A stretch of 64,000 nt of DNA, from NCBI GenBank assembly GCA_030035585.1, contig CM057466.1, forward strand, positions 115,194,682 through 115,258,681, given 5' to 3'. Origin of the DNA: Dugong dugon (Eukaryota > Chordata > Mammalia > Sirenia > Dugongidae). Position 1 is the first letter of the stretch, and every line of letters begins with the position of its first letter. Under the pieces are notes generated by a model, which saw only the letters and a list, made by a program, of their open reading frames with translations, searched no databases and had not been told where the DNA came from. Shown here piece by piece: positions 34,888 through 46,727 of this stretch. Position numbers and translations under genes: made by a program.

Positions 34888-35250
34888 CTTGTTATATAAT
34901 CCATTAACAAAAAGCACCTAACACATAACCACACGTGGGGGGCTTTAAAGAACAGAAATTCATTCTCTCACAGTTCTGGAGGGTGGGCACTGTCAGCAGG
35001 ACAGTGCTGTCTCTGAAGGCTCTAGGGGAAGAAGATCCTTGTCTCTTTCAGCTTCCGTAGCCCTGGGCATTCTTGGGCTTATGGCAGGATCCTCACATGG
35101 CCTCTTCCCCCTGTGTGTGACTCTCTGTGTTTGTTTCCCCTTTTTCTAAGACACCACTAAGAAAGGATTAGGTTGAGGACCCACCCTACTCTGGTATGAC
35201 CTAATTAACATAACAAAAGAATCCCAAATAGGCCTATGGATGGAAAACAG
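34888..35250 (-). mobile_element. LTR-A type LTR fragment
   Basis: Contains 'cagaaattcattctctcacagttctggag' and 'ttaacataacaaaagaatcccaaatag', as in other LTR-A copies. The right end runs into an AfroSINE and the LTR start is not preserved. No duplication was found. Confidence 0.65.
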
Positions 35251-35261
35251 TGCCTAGGGGA

Positions 35262-35461
35262 AACCAACACCACTGCTCTGGAGTCTATTCCAACTCAGAG
35301 ACCCTGTAGGACAGAGTAGAACTGCCCCCACAGAGTTTCCAGGGTTGTAAATCTTTACCAAAGCAGACTGCCACATCTTTCTCCTGTGGAGTGGCTGGTG
35401 GGTTCCAATGCCCACATTTCAGTTAGAGCAGCCCAGCACTTGACCATAGCACCTGGGGCAA
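35262..35461 (-). mobile_element. AfroSINE, diverged
   Basis: The body 'acagagtagaactgcccccacagagtttccaggg' and 'gcagactgccacatctttctcctg' are clear. The head at the right is degraded. Confidence 0.85.
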
Positions 35462-36911
35462 TTAGTATTAAATTGCTGCATGATCTTTCACAGCAGGTGA
35501 CCGCAACTGTAATGGTCAATAGAAAATACTGATTGGCACACCACCTCAAGCAGAGGCCAGGGCCCAGTCCTACCTACTATGTACGTTAGTTAAGCCTCTG
35601 GCTGGGCCTCAGAGCCCATGGGGTACCAGCTCCCCAAAGCTGGAAAGGGTGATCTAGTTAAAGGGCAGCGATGGGTGAGGTAGACTCCATAGGAGAGTAC
35701 TTGTAGGAAGTCAGGTAAGGTCTATTTCTATTCTTCTAGAGTTGAGCTCAAGTGCAGAGTTCTTGGGCCACAGCCCAGGCAGCTCTTCTCCAAGCTGTAA
35801 CAGGGGCAGTGATCCCCACTGCTCTCGGTTGCGGCAGCCGGTCTCACAGGAGCGTCTGAGGCATGTGCCGCTCTCAGGGGCTGCGGAGGGCCGTCTGGCC
35901 CATGTGCGGAACCAGCTGACCTTCGAGGGAACTGCCCTGACCGGCGTGGAGAGTCCTCTGCCGCGTGGAGAACCAGCCAGCTCATGTGGGGTCCACCCTG
36001 ACCCACATGGAGGCAGCCCCGCTGGCCGTCCCCATTGGCCACATGGCAGAGGAGGTGGAAGGAGTGTGCCCCTGCAGCAGCAGCTGGCCCTGGTCTGGTG
36101 TTTCTTGTTTTCCGTCCTCATTTTCCCTTCACCTCCCGCTCTCCCCCTCTCCCCACAAGAGGCAGCCTGGCTCAGGTGAGACTGGCCCATTAGAGGCCCA
36201 TCACACCTGCCTTCCTTTCCCTGCACACTGGCTCCAGGTGCCCAGGATACTCCTAACCCTCCTGCCAACCCTCCCCCATGGGCACACACCACCCATATAG
36301 CCCCTCAGACTCCAGAAGCCATTCCAAGCAAAGCCCACCATTTACAGCTCCGGTAGATGTGCCAGAGACCCCACTGTGCCTGCCCTCTGGGCTCGGAATC
36401 CCAGCCTCTGCCCCTGTGCTCCTGCTCCTCTCCTCCTATGCAGGCTGGCGCTCCGCATATCCTGGCTCTGCCAAAGTCCCCCACTCGCCAACTGTGTGCT
36501 CTGCACAGCGCTTCAAGTACCCACTTGCATCCTCTCATTACCAGGGCTTCCTTCTGATGAGTCCACTCAGGGAGGTCAGCACTGCACAGCAGAAGCAGCT
36601 GTTGTAAATCCAGAAGACCCAAGGTTCAAAGATCCGCCTTTATCCTCCCTTGCTCCTTGATCATTCCCAGATTGACATCTGCAGGACCCAGCCCATCCTG
36701 CTTACGCTGGCATAGAACCATAGGCAGGTAACACTAGTTACCCTGCGGCTTGGGCTTCAATATTGAAACTGGGTTTTAGGAATTACCTGCCTATTCTGAT
36801 TGTGTGAAAATGGGCAGTGAGACTTGGAAGAGACTGATGTTTATAGGAGTATGTGAAGGTGATACACTTCATCCTAGCATTTCACCATGATATTTCTGTG
36901 TATGCTGGAGC
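35462..36911. other. GC-richer single-copy stretch
   Basis: 35,780-36,060 is rich in C, G and CpG and has degenerate internal repetition ('catgtgcggaaccagctgacc' against 'gcgtggagaaccagccagctcatgtgg'). Long open frames exist on both strands (193 codons minus at 35,711-36,292; 145 plus at 35,742-36,179), as GC-rich sequence without many stops would give. No domain is recognised. Confidence 0.45.
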
Positions 36912-37806
<895 letters not shown>

Positions 37807-37916
37807 TAAAAAGTAAAACAGTGACTCCTGCTCTGGCCTCCAGCAAGAGACGAAGCCTCTCAAGAATCCCTGTCTTTTTCTCTGCAACAGACTCAGAGCT
37901 GCATCTGTCAGGACAC

Positions 37917-38135
37917 GGCGTCTCCGAACAACACCTGGCCCCCTGAACTGTTGGTATCCTCACGGCTCAGAAGTGTGTGAGCACAGCAGCTGGAGTGTGC
38001 ACCTGGTCCCCTCCTGACCTGTCTGTCCCCATGGCTCACAAGTGGGAGCACAGCAGCTGGAACGTGCACCTGGCCCCCCTGACCTCTGTCTGTGTCGCTG
38101 TGCCTCAAGCATGTGTAAGCACAGCAGGTGGAATC
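37917..38135. repeat. Minisatellite, about 62-71 bp units, roughly 3.3 copies
   Basis: Units start near 37,917, 37,979, 38,046 and 38,117. The clearest shared motifs are 'gagcacagcagctgga' (37,979 and 38,046; 'aagcacagcaggtgga' at 38,117) followed by 'gtgcacctgg', and later 'cctgacct' and 'ctcaca/ctcaagc'. The units differ in length by several bases. Confidence 0.75.
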
Positions 38136-38374
38136 AGCCTCAAACAGCACCCAGGGCCCCGCACCCTACCTGCTATACCTTAGTTACACTTCTGCTGCTG
38201 TGTCGCCAATATTTCTGAGTTCCTCTGCATCAGTACTGCCCCTCCCAGCCCCATTTCCCCTCACTCACTGTCAGGTGACCCGTGGTGGTGGCTGCACACC
38301 TGTCTTGAGCTTCCAGACACACCTGCAGCAATGAACCACCTGAGCCAAAGGGCAGGTTTCCACAGTAACGCTAA

Positions 38375-38600
38375 TAACACTAAGGATAGTTGATTTATTG
38401 AGCATCCATGAGCCAAGCACTTTATACAAATATGTTTTATAAAAACACTGCAAAATAGGCATCATTGTCCTCGTTTTACAGATGAGGAAACGGAGGTTTG
38501 AAGAGGTGCCCCAAATCATACAAGCATTAGGTCGGGGGTAAAGCCAGAATTTGAGCTCAGGTGTACCTGAGTCCGAACTCCTGATCTTTCCCTTCTTCCA
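38375..38600 (-). repeat. MIR SINE
   Basis: Strong MIR match in reverse: 'tgagccaagcactttatac', 'cgttttacagatgaggaaacggagg', then 'ctgagtccgaactcctgatc'. Confidence 0.85.
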
Positions 38601-38703
38601 CTTGTCACCTCGGGGAGCAAGCTCAGCCCTGTCAGAGACAAATGGAAATGACTAAGAGGGGAGCTAGTGGGTAGGCAGAGAGCACTGGTTAAAGCACCGA
38701 ATC

Positions 38704-38768
38704 ATGGATGGATGACGGATGGATGGATGACGGATGGATAAAAAGATAGGTAGATAGATGGACAGATG
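38704..38768. repeat. (GGAT)n / (GATA)n microsatellite, imperfect
   Basis: 'atggatggatgacggatggatggatgacgg' followed by 'agataggtagatagatgg'. The interruption 'gac' repeats. Confidence 0.9.
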
Positions 38769-39162
38769 CCATTTTTATTAATTTGAGTTTATTTTAACCT
38801 CAAGCAATCAGACATTTATCCACTAACCCCTTGGTGCTTGGTCAAAGCCTCGTCTGTAACATGGGTCGGTTTACTATAATTCCACAATTTACATGAGCCA
38901 CAGTCAGAACACATTTCCTGTGATTTCCATTTTTGGTTTCTTTAAAGTGGAGGGAGAACTTAAACACACTCTCAAAGCAATAAAATTGCAGGGTCTTTCC
39001 ATACATTTATGATTTCCAACATTTTACAGTTTCCTGGCCTAACCTAATACAACAGTAATTTTTTTTAGCAATTTACTTTTTTTGAGTCTTCCCAAAGCTT
39101 TGAACAAATTTTTCATAGAAACAAAGTTTTGCTATTCCCTTACTCATATTTCATCAGTATGT
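38769..39162. other. Single-copy sequence
   Basis: AT-rich, no recognised gene or repeat. Confidence 0.45.
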
Positions 39163-40143
39163 TGCTGTTGTTAGGTGCTGTCCAGTTGGTTCCAACTCAT
39201 AGCGACCCTGTGTTCAACAGAACGAAACACTCTCCAGTCCTGCACCATCCTCACAATCATTGTTATGCTTGAGCCCATTGTTGCAGCCACTGTGTCAGTC
39301 CATCGCGTTAAGTGTCTTCGTCTTTGTCGCTGACCCTCTATGTTACCAAGCATGATGTCCTTCTCCAGGGATTGATCCCTCCTGATAACATGTCCAAAAC
39401 ATGTAAGATGTAGTCTCGCCATCCTTGCTTCTAAGGAGCATTCTGGCTGTACTTCTTCCAAGACAGATTTGTTCGTTCTTTTGGCAGTCCATGGTATATT
39501 CAATATTCTTCACCAACATCACAATTCGAAGGTGTCAATTCTTCTTCGGCCTTCCTTATTCATGGTCCAGCTTTCACATGCATATGAGGTGACTGAAAAC
39601 AACATGGCTTGGGTCAGGCCGACCTTAGTCTTCAAGGTGACATCTTTGCTTTTTAACACTTTAGAGAGGTCTTTTGCAGCAGGTTTGCCCAATGCAATGC
39701 ATCATTTGATTTCTTGACTGCTGCTTCTGTGGGTGTTGAGTGTGGATTCAAGTAAAATGAAATCCTCAGCAACTTCAATCTTTTCTCTGTTTATCATGAT
39801 GATGCTTATTGGTTCAGTTGTGAGGATTTTGTTCTCTTTATATTGAGGTGTAATCCATGCTGAAGGCTGTGGTCTTTGATCTTCATCAGTAAGTGATCAA
39901 TTCCTGGAGCCTTTTTTTTTCTAATGACTTCAGTGCAGCTTGGACTTCTTTCTTCAGTGCCATCGGTTCCTGATCATATGCCACCCTCTGAAATGGTTGA
40001 ATGTTGACCAGTTCTTTTGGTATAGTGACTCTGTGTATTCCTTCCATCTTCTTTTGATGCTTCCTGTGTTTAATATTTTTCCCAATGAATCCTTCAATAT
40101 TGCAACTCGAGGCTTGAATTTTTTCTTCAGTTATCTCGCTTGA
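39163..40143 (-). mobile_element. RTE LINE fragment with internal deletion
   Basis: The longest RTE copy here. 39,163-39,503 reversed is a 110-codon open stretch from the C-terminal part of the RTE protein ('CFGHVIRRDQSLEKDIMLG'). It continues to 'cttcatcagtaagtg' at about 39,893, then jumps at about 39,897 to a more upstream part of the RTE frame ('cttcagtgcagcttggacttctttcttcag', 'ccttccatcttcttttgatgcttcc'). The block between is missing, and stops and frame changes show it is dead. Confidence 0.88.
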
Positions 40144-40647
40144 GAAATGCTGTTTGATTAGACTGTGTAACTACAGAACAGTGCAAAATCAGAAACGAGG
40201 ACAACTGACTTTGGAGAACAAAGTATGGACAGAGGAGAGTGGCCAAGAGCTGTGAGGCCCGGGAGCTGCCCCAGAGTTGGAGAGGGGGTCTTATCCCAAA
40301 TCAGGTCACTGGAGGCTGCTTACGAGGGCATCTAGGTGAGTCCAAAGTAGGCCATAACCCCCTAAAACAACTACCCTAGAGCACCTACTATACTCCAGAG
40401 CCTTCTTTCATAGCTGATGACTTTGGCTGGCGTGCAAGTCTTTATGAGCCCTGGTGAGCCAGCTTCCCAGCCCACGAGAGACAACAACCAGCAAACCCTG
40501 CAAGGTGGTCAGAGCAACAAGAAATGCTGCTTATGGTCTAGCTTAGAAGACTGCCCTCAGCCTTGAAGAAGACAGGTCACACCGGAGCTGGTTATCATGC
40601 ACTCCAAACAGCACCGTGAAATCCACCTAAAAGTACCCACTTATTTT
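40144..40647. other. Single-copy sequence
   Basis: No recognised gene or repeat. Confidence 0.45.
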
Positions 40648-41212
40648 TTGTTGTTGTTAGATGCCATTGAGTCAGTTCCGACTCATAGTGATCCTGTGTA
40701 CAACAGAGTGAAACGCTGCCTGGTCCTGCATCATCCTCACAATCATTGCTATGTCTGAGCCCATCGTTACAGCTGCTGTGTCAATCCATCTCATTGAGGG
40801 TCTTCCTCTTTTTCACTAACCCTCTACTTTATCAAGCGTGATAAAGTCCTTCTCCAGGGACTGGTCCCTCCTGATAACATGCCTCAAGTATGCAAGACAA
40901 AGTCTCACCATCCTCGCTCCCAAGGAGCACTCTGGCTATACTTCTTCCAAGACAGATTTGTTCAATCTTCTGGCAGTCTATGGTATATTCAATATTCTTT
41001 GCCAACACCATAATTCAAAAGCATCAGTTCTTCAGTCTTCCTTATTCATTTTCCAGTTTTCACATGTATATGAGGTGTTTGAAAATATCATGGCTTGGGT
41101 CAGGTGCACTTTAGTCCTCAAAGTGACATCTTTGCTTTTTAACACTTTAAAGAGGTCTTTTGCAGCAGATTTGCCCAATGCAATATGTCGCTTGATTTCT
41201 TTATTTTTTGTA
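40648..41212 (-). mobile_element. RTE LINE 3' fragment
   Basis: (gtt)n tail and 'agtcagttccgactcatagtg' at the left, then the reverse transcriptase C-terminal region. It is 5'-truncated at about 41,212 and broken by frameshifts. Confidence 0.92.
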
Positions 41213-41227
41213 GTCACTGTTCAGAAG

Positions 41228-41437
41228 GTTGTTGTCGTTAGTTGCCATCAAGTTGATTCAGACACATGGCAACCCCGTGTGGGCAGAGTAGAATTGCTCC
41301 ATAGGATTTTCTGAAAGGCTGTGACCTTTCAGAAGCAGATCACCAGGCCTGTCTTCCAAGTACCTCTGGGTGGGTTCAAATCACCAACCTTTCATCTAGT
41401 GGTTGAGCACTTAACTGTTTGCACCACCCAGGGGCTA
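41228..41437 (-). mobile_element. AfroSINE, long-body subfamily
   Basis: Tail 'ttgttgtcgttagttgcc' at the left and head at the right ('gcccctgggtggtgcaaac' reversed). It lies 15 bp beyond the RTE copy in the same orientation. Confidence 0.92.
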
Positions 41438-41642
41438 GAAAATTTTCCATCAGTAACGTGCAAGATAATCTCTTTAAGAGTTAAAATAACATTTTTAAAA
41501 GATTTGGCCTTTGAGGAAATAGGCTTTAACCTCCTAGAAAATTCAACCTAAAGGAATAAAAAGGTGCCCAATAATTTTGGCTGTATGGGTCAGTGCTGTG
41601 ATTTTTTTTAATTTGCTCTGGAAATAGGTAGAAGTGCATCAG

Positions 41643-42276
41643 TGTCTTAGCTTCCTAGTTCTGCTATAACAGAAATACCACAAGTGGGTGGTTTTAACAA
41701 ACAAATTTATTTTTTCACAATTAGGAAGCTAGAAGTCTGAATTCAAAGCACTGGCTCTGAAGGAAGGCTCTCTTTCTCTGTGGGCTCTAGGGGAAGGTTC
41801 TTATCTGTGTTTTCAGCTTCTATTCCTTTGCTCCTTGGTGTTCTTCATGGGACATAGCATCTATCTTCCCCCACCTCTGCTTCTTTTATATCTCAGAAGA
41901 GATTGACTCAAGACACAGCCTACACTAACACTGTCCCATTAACATAACAAAGAAAACCTATTCCCAAATGGGATTATAACCGCAGGTATACCAGAAAAAA
42001 AAAAACAAAACCTGTTGCTGTCTAGTTGATGCCAACTCACAGCAGCCCCACGGGACAGAGTAGAACTATCACCATAGGATTTTCTAGGCTGTGATATTTA
42101 TGGGAGCAGACTACCAGGTCTTTCTCCTGTAGAGCTGCTGGGTGGGTTAGGACCGCCAACCTTTCAGTTAGCACCTGAGTGCTTAAACACTGTGCAACCA
42201 AGTCCCCTATAACCACAGGTATAGAGGTTAGCATTTACAACGCATATTTTGGGGGAACACAATTCAGTCCATAACA
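41643..42276 (-). mobile_element. Solo LTR (LTR-A) holding an AfroSINE
   Basis: TG...CA ends (plus strand TGTCTTAG...CATAACA) and the 5-bp duplication ATCAG at 41,638-41,642 and 42,277-42,281. The interior includes 'tttttcacaattaggaagctagaagtctg'. An AfroSINE at about 42,006-42,212 interrupts it. Confidence 0.88.
42006..42212 (-). mobile_element. AfroSINE nested in LTR-A
   Basis: Full-length AfroSINE on the minus strand with the tail at the left ('gtctagttgatgccaactcac') and the head at the right. It is younger than the LTR it sits in. Confidence 0.9.
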
Positions 42277-42329
42277 ATCAGTATCACTGCAGTTCAGAAA
42301 AGGTAAATGACTTGTCCAAGAGTGAGTCA

Positions 42330-42481
42330 AAACCAAACCCATTGCTGGTGAGTCGATTCCGACTCGTAGCGACCATATAGGATAGAGTAGAACTAACTGC
42401 CCCATAGGGTTTCCAAGGAGCAGCTGGTAGATTTGAGCTGCCAACTTTTTGGTCAACAGCCTGAGCACCACCAGGGCGCCA
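42330..42481 (-). mobile_element. AfroSINE, short-body
   Basis: Tail 'ggtgagtcgattccgactcgtagc' and B-box region at the right. The head has a deletion before 'gcaccaccagggcgcc'. Confidence 0.92.
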
Positions 42482-43734
42482 TTTCAGATCAAGTTCTTCA
42501 TCCACTGCAACTCAGTGTGAATGGAAATTAAAGTGACAGGAATGAAATCCAAATCTGATTCCACAAAATGGCCTCCTGTTTGTCTTCTAGTAAATGCCAT
42601 CCATCTAGTACCATACCTATCATGCAAATACACTGTTGTCACCAATATAGAGCCTATGTAATCTTAAAATTACTTCTAAATCCCAAAGAAATCATGAGCC
42701 AATTAGGAATAATTTTGTGCAATAAACAATCATATAAAATAGGTGCTTGATCTGATCCCTGCCAAGTAACTGGCACATTCTCTAATAAAATACTGTTTGA
42801 TTCTTGTGTTGCAGGTAAGAAAAGGAAAACTGAGCTATAGCTGAACTACTTATACTTCTTTTATCTTCCCATGAAATAGCAATTACCCTTCAACTCTGCT
42901 CAAACCAGTCAACCAAGCAAAACCAACTAACCCTCAAAAGTACGCACTGGGATGAAGCAAAATACCTACCCTTCCAAAAAAATGGTAGAGGAATTAAAGG
43001 AAAATAAGAAGATACATTATATTTCTCAACCTATACCACCCACCAGCACCCATCCCCCCAAAAAATTTGATTTCCTATCAGTGGAGAGACCTATAAATGC
43101 ATTTACCTGGTCAGATACCTATTTCTTAGGTAATTTCTAAAGTGAGGTTTATTTAGGTCTATTGGGTTATAAACTCAACAGAAGAGATGGCTTCTCCTCT
43201 GTGTTTTCTAAAACCACTGTTTCGATCCATCTACCTAGATTGTACTTGCTCAAGAACTATCTGACACCATTTTGAGGGGTGTTATTATGCCTATAATGAA
43301 AATTAGTTTTCAGTATAGCATATTATTAATTCATTGTCCTGCTTACAGGAAATAGGTGTAAGTTCCACAGGAAGCCAAACCAAATTTAGGCGGTGGAATT
43401 CTCAAGTCAATTTAGTTTAATTATGAGAGTTCAAAACTCCTACAGATTCTGTCCCGTTAATGAATGATCTTGGTTAATGAATGATTCTGGTTAAATTGTA
43501 GCTCTTCCGCCAATCACTTTCTTTATGGTAAACTTCTAAAAAAAAATTAGCTAAATGGAGTTAATAGAGAACACATGTATGAACATGAATTAATGAGAAG
43601 GCGCAAACACACACACAGTGATGAGGAGCAGATTAGAACAGTCACCAGTTAGCACAGGTGTAGGGAGTTTAAGATTTTTTTTCACAATAAAATTGAAATC
43701 AAGCCACCAACTCGTTTTTGAATTTGACCATTTT
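42482..43734. other. Single-copy AT-rich sequence
   Basis: No recognised gene or repeat. Confidence 0.45.
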
Positions 43735-44160
43735 CACCACATCGAATGCTATGCACGCTTAGAAGACTCCCAGATCTCTATCTTTAGCCCTGACCTTGCC
43801 CTCCACTTCCCTCCCTCATTTTGTGTTGCCGTGGGAACAGCTCTCGGTTGCATTCAAATCCACCTAAATTTTCAAAAAAACAAGTTAAAGTATTTCTCGT
43901 TCCTTCTCCATCAGAGTCCTGGGCACTTCTGTTCCAGGCCTGCTCCAAATACCCACCAACTTCATCTCTGCTTGGCCCCTTGCATGTCCCAAGAGTCCCA
44001 CGTTGAGTCCACCTCCAAGTCACACAACTGCTGCCTCCCACAAAGCACAAAGAGTTTTGCCTGTTCCCTCCAAGACATGTCCATCTGTATCTGCTTTCTT
44101 ATCCGTATAGACAACTCTCCCTCTCACACTCTGCTTCTCAGCATGTAAAGACACCTGAAC
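43735..44160 (+). mobile_element. L2 LINE remnant (first piece)
   Basis: 'gactcccagatctctatctttagccctgacc' is the typical L2 block. 43,618-44,148 stays open for 176 codons, but that frame follows L2 sequence and is not a host gene. Confidence 0.65.
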
Positions 44161-44279
44161 ACCACCTACCTTAAAATAAATAAAAACAACACAATGAAAA
44201 AGCATAGCCTGAGTCCCCTCTTGTCCCTTACACTGTGTCCCTTAACCATTTGCCCCTCGGGCCACCACCCTCTCCTTCC

Positions 44280-44679
44280 ACCTTAGACTACACTCTTCGT
44301 CTTCCCATTATTTCTCAACCCGTGGTCCTCTGGATTCTGCCTCCAATAAAAATAGTTCTATCTTTATTTTATTAGCATCAATTCTGTGGACCTCTCTATC
44401 TCTCTTACATGGCATTCTGTCCTGGTTTCCCTTCAAACTCTTAGGCTCTCTGTTTCAGACTCTCGTGTCTATTCTTCATCCTTCTCAACACTGGCGACTG
44501 TAAGAAAGTAAGTCCCAGCCCAATTTCCTTCTTATTTTGTACACTCTGCTTCAATGATCTCATTCACCCCAGTAGCTTCAGCTACTACCCTTTTGATGAC
44601 AAATTTCAGATCTATGTTTGCAACTGACTCAAACACCTCCACGTTGATGTCCTACTGGCAAACAAACCTCATCATCCTC
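44280..44679 (+). mobile_element. L2 LINE, upstream half of a split copy
   Basis: Contains the L2-type series 'atgatctcattcaccccagtagcttc', 'gatgacaaatttcagatctatg', 'tccacgttgatgtcctactggcaaa'. The copy is cut by the RTE at 44,688 and continues at 45,277. Confidence 0.7.
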
Positions 44680-44687
44680 CTTCCCAT

Positions 44688-45268
44688 GTTGTTGTTGCTG
44701 TTAGGTGCCAAGTCGGTTCTGACTCATAGCGACACCATGCACAACAAAACAAAACACTGCCTGGTCCCGTGCCATTCTTACTATCGTTGCTATGTTTGAG
44801 CTCATTGTTGCAGCCAATGTGTCAATCCAACTTCTTGAGGGTCTTCCTCTTTTTCACTGACATTCCTTTTACCAAGCATGATGTCCTTCTCCAGGGACTG
44901 GTCCCTCCTGATAACTTGTCCAAAGTATGTGACACAAAGTCTCTCCATCCTCCCTTCTAAGGAACATTCTAGCTGTACTTCTTCCAACACAGATTTGTTT
45001 GATCTTCTGCAAGTCCATGGTATATTCAATATTCTTCGCCAACACCATAATTCAAAGGCATCAATTCTTCCTCAATCTTCCTTATTCATTGTCCAGCTTT
45101 CACATGAATGTGAGGTGATTGAAAATCCTATGGCCTGGGTCAGGCACACCTCAGTCCTCAAACTGACATCTTTGCTTTTTTTTAACACTTTAAAGAGGTC
45201 TTCTGCACCAGATTTGCCCAAAACGATACGTCATTTGATTTCTTGACTGCTGCCTCCATGGGCATTAT
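44688..45268 (-). mobile_element. RTE LINE 3' fragment with 8-bp target duplication
   Basis: A 581-bp 5'-truncated RTE inserted in L2, flanked by CTTCCCAT at 44,680-44,687 and 45,269-45,276. (gtt)n tail at the left. The reverse transcriptase frame is interrupted. Confidence 0.93.
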
Positions 45269-45276
45269 CTTCCCAT

Positions 45277-46085
45277 AAACCTCTTGAAAAGAACTACCCA
45301 AGCTAAAAAATCTGGAGTCGTTCTTAACAATTACCTATTCCTGACTACCCCCCGCCAAAATTTATTTGATGATGAAGTCCTGTCAATTCTAACTTTCTAA
45401 TTCTCTTTCTTCTTTACCCTTCTCTCCATCACCCACAGCCACTGTTGTCTCTAAATCATATTACCAGATGGCCTCTTAACTCTGTGCCACTGTCCTTGCC
45501 CCTCTCAATCTAATCTAAAACGCAAGTCCGATCCTGCCACTCTTCTTAGAACCCCCTTCCCCGCTCCGCATCCTCCCCCCGCAGCTCTCCCCTGCCTACA
45601 GGTAAACTTCACACCCTTTGTCAAAGCACAAATATGGTGTTGTCCACCTCTCGTCTCACTGGGGACCCTCCCCACCTTGCACTGAACATTCCATCAAGAG
45701 CAAACTGCTATTGTTTGCCTTTGGGCCATTGCTTCTGGATTTCTTTGCCTAGAATGCCCTATCTGATTCCCACTCTCCACTTTGCATAACTTTAACTGGT
45801 CCCTCAAACCTCCACTGGGTGATGTTATCTGGCCTCCTTCCTGACAGGCTGAGAGTCCAGCAGTGGATTTGGGAACTCCATGTCCATCACTGTCATGGCA
45901 CTTCGGTACACTGAATTGTCCCTGTTGATATCTGCGCCTATGTCTTTTACCGGACTTGGAACTCTTTGAGGGTGAGAACCATGTGTTCTTTGCATGTCCA
46001 GCCTATGGCTTCACACCTGACCCACAGTAATTGTTCAATGAATGTTCTTTGAATAAATAAATGAGCGAATGAATGAATGAATGAG
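45277..46085 (+). mobile_element. L2 LINE, 3' half of the split copy
   Basis: Continues with 'aaaaatctggagtcgttcttaac', 'gaatgccctatctgattccc' and the terminal 'tgttcaatgaatgttctttgaataaataaatg', then a short (GAAT)n run, as L2 3' ends do. Confidence 0.8.
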
Positions 46086-46340
46086 CTGGTGGAGTTAAAG
46101 GATGTTTAAAGGTGGTTACTACAAGCCACTTTTTTTGTGGGGGAGGGGGGAGGCGACTGCTGAAGGATCTTTTGCCTGCCTCCATATTCTCTAGGTTTCT
46201 TGTTGAGGGTTGAGTCATGAGGGGAGGCATTTTTAACCAAGAGACATCTACAGTCACCAGAGACAGCAGAATTAAGTTGTTTAATGCATGGCTTTGCTTT
46301 GATTAAAGAATACTCTTTAATAAAGGACCGCCCTGAGCAC

Positions 46341-46485
46341 AGAGGAACACTGGTGGCTCAGTGGTTAAGAGCTCAGGCTGCTAACCAAAAGATTGGCAGT
46401 TTGAATCCACCAGCCACTCCTTAGAAACCCTATGGGGCAGTTCTACTCTGTTGGAATCAACTCAACAGCAACTTGCAGGCTTGAG
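46341..46485 (+). mobile_element. AfroSINE, short-body, tail deleted
   Basis: Head 'ggaacactggtggctcagtgg', B box 'gattggcagtttgaatccac', then 'ccctatggggcagttctactctg' joined directly to 'ttggaatcaactcaacagc'; a few bases of the tail are lost. Confidence 0.9.
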
Positions 46486-46727
46486 GTTGCTGAGCACAAA
46501 ATCTGCTGGAGGGAGGAGAGCCTAGGGTACTTTGAAGCTAAAAGAGTAATAAGAGTATGTGTGCAACTTCCAAAGGGTTCCATGGGCATTCATGGTCTTA
46601 GGTAATGAATTTCCAGCTCCTCAACATCCATTCATACTCCTTCCTAAAACTAATCTGCTAGGGAATGTGCCAGGATGGTGAATTCCTCTCCCACCTTCCC
46701 TTCCATTGTCAAAAGCTTATCACTTAC

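Noticed and set aside
35711..36292. 193-codon minus-strand frame and overlapping plus-strand frames
   Set aside because: GC-rich sequence with few stops in several frames at once; the translation is low-complexity and matches nothing I know.
43618..44148. 176-codon plus-strand frame
   Set aside because: It follows recognisable L2 sequence and is not a host gene.
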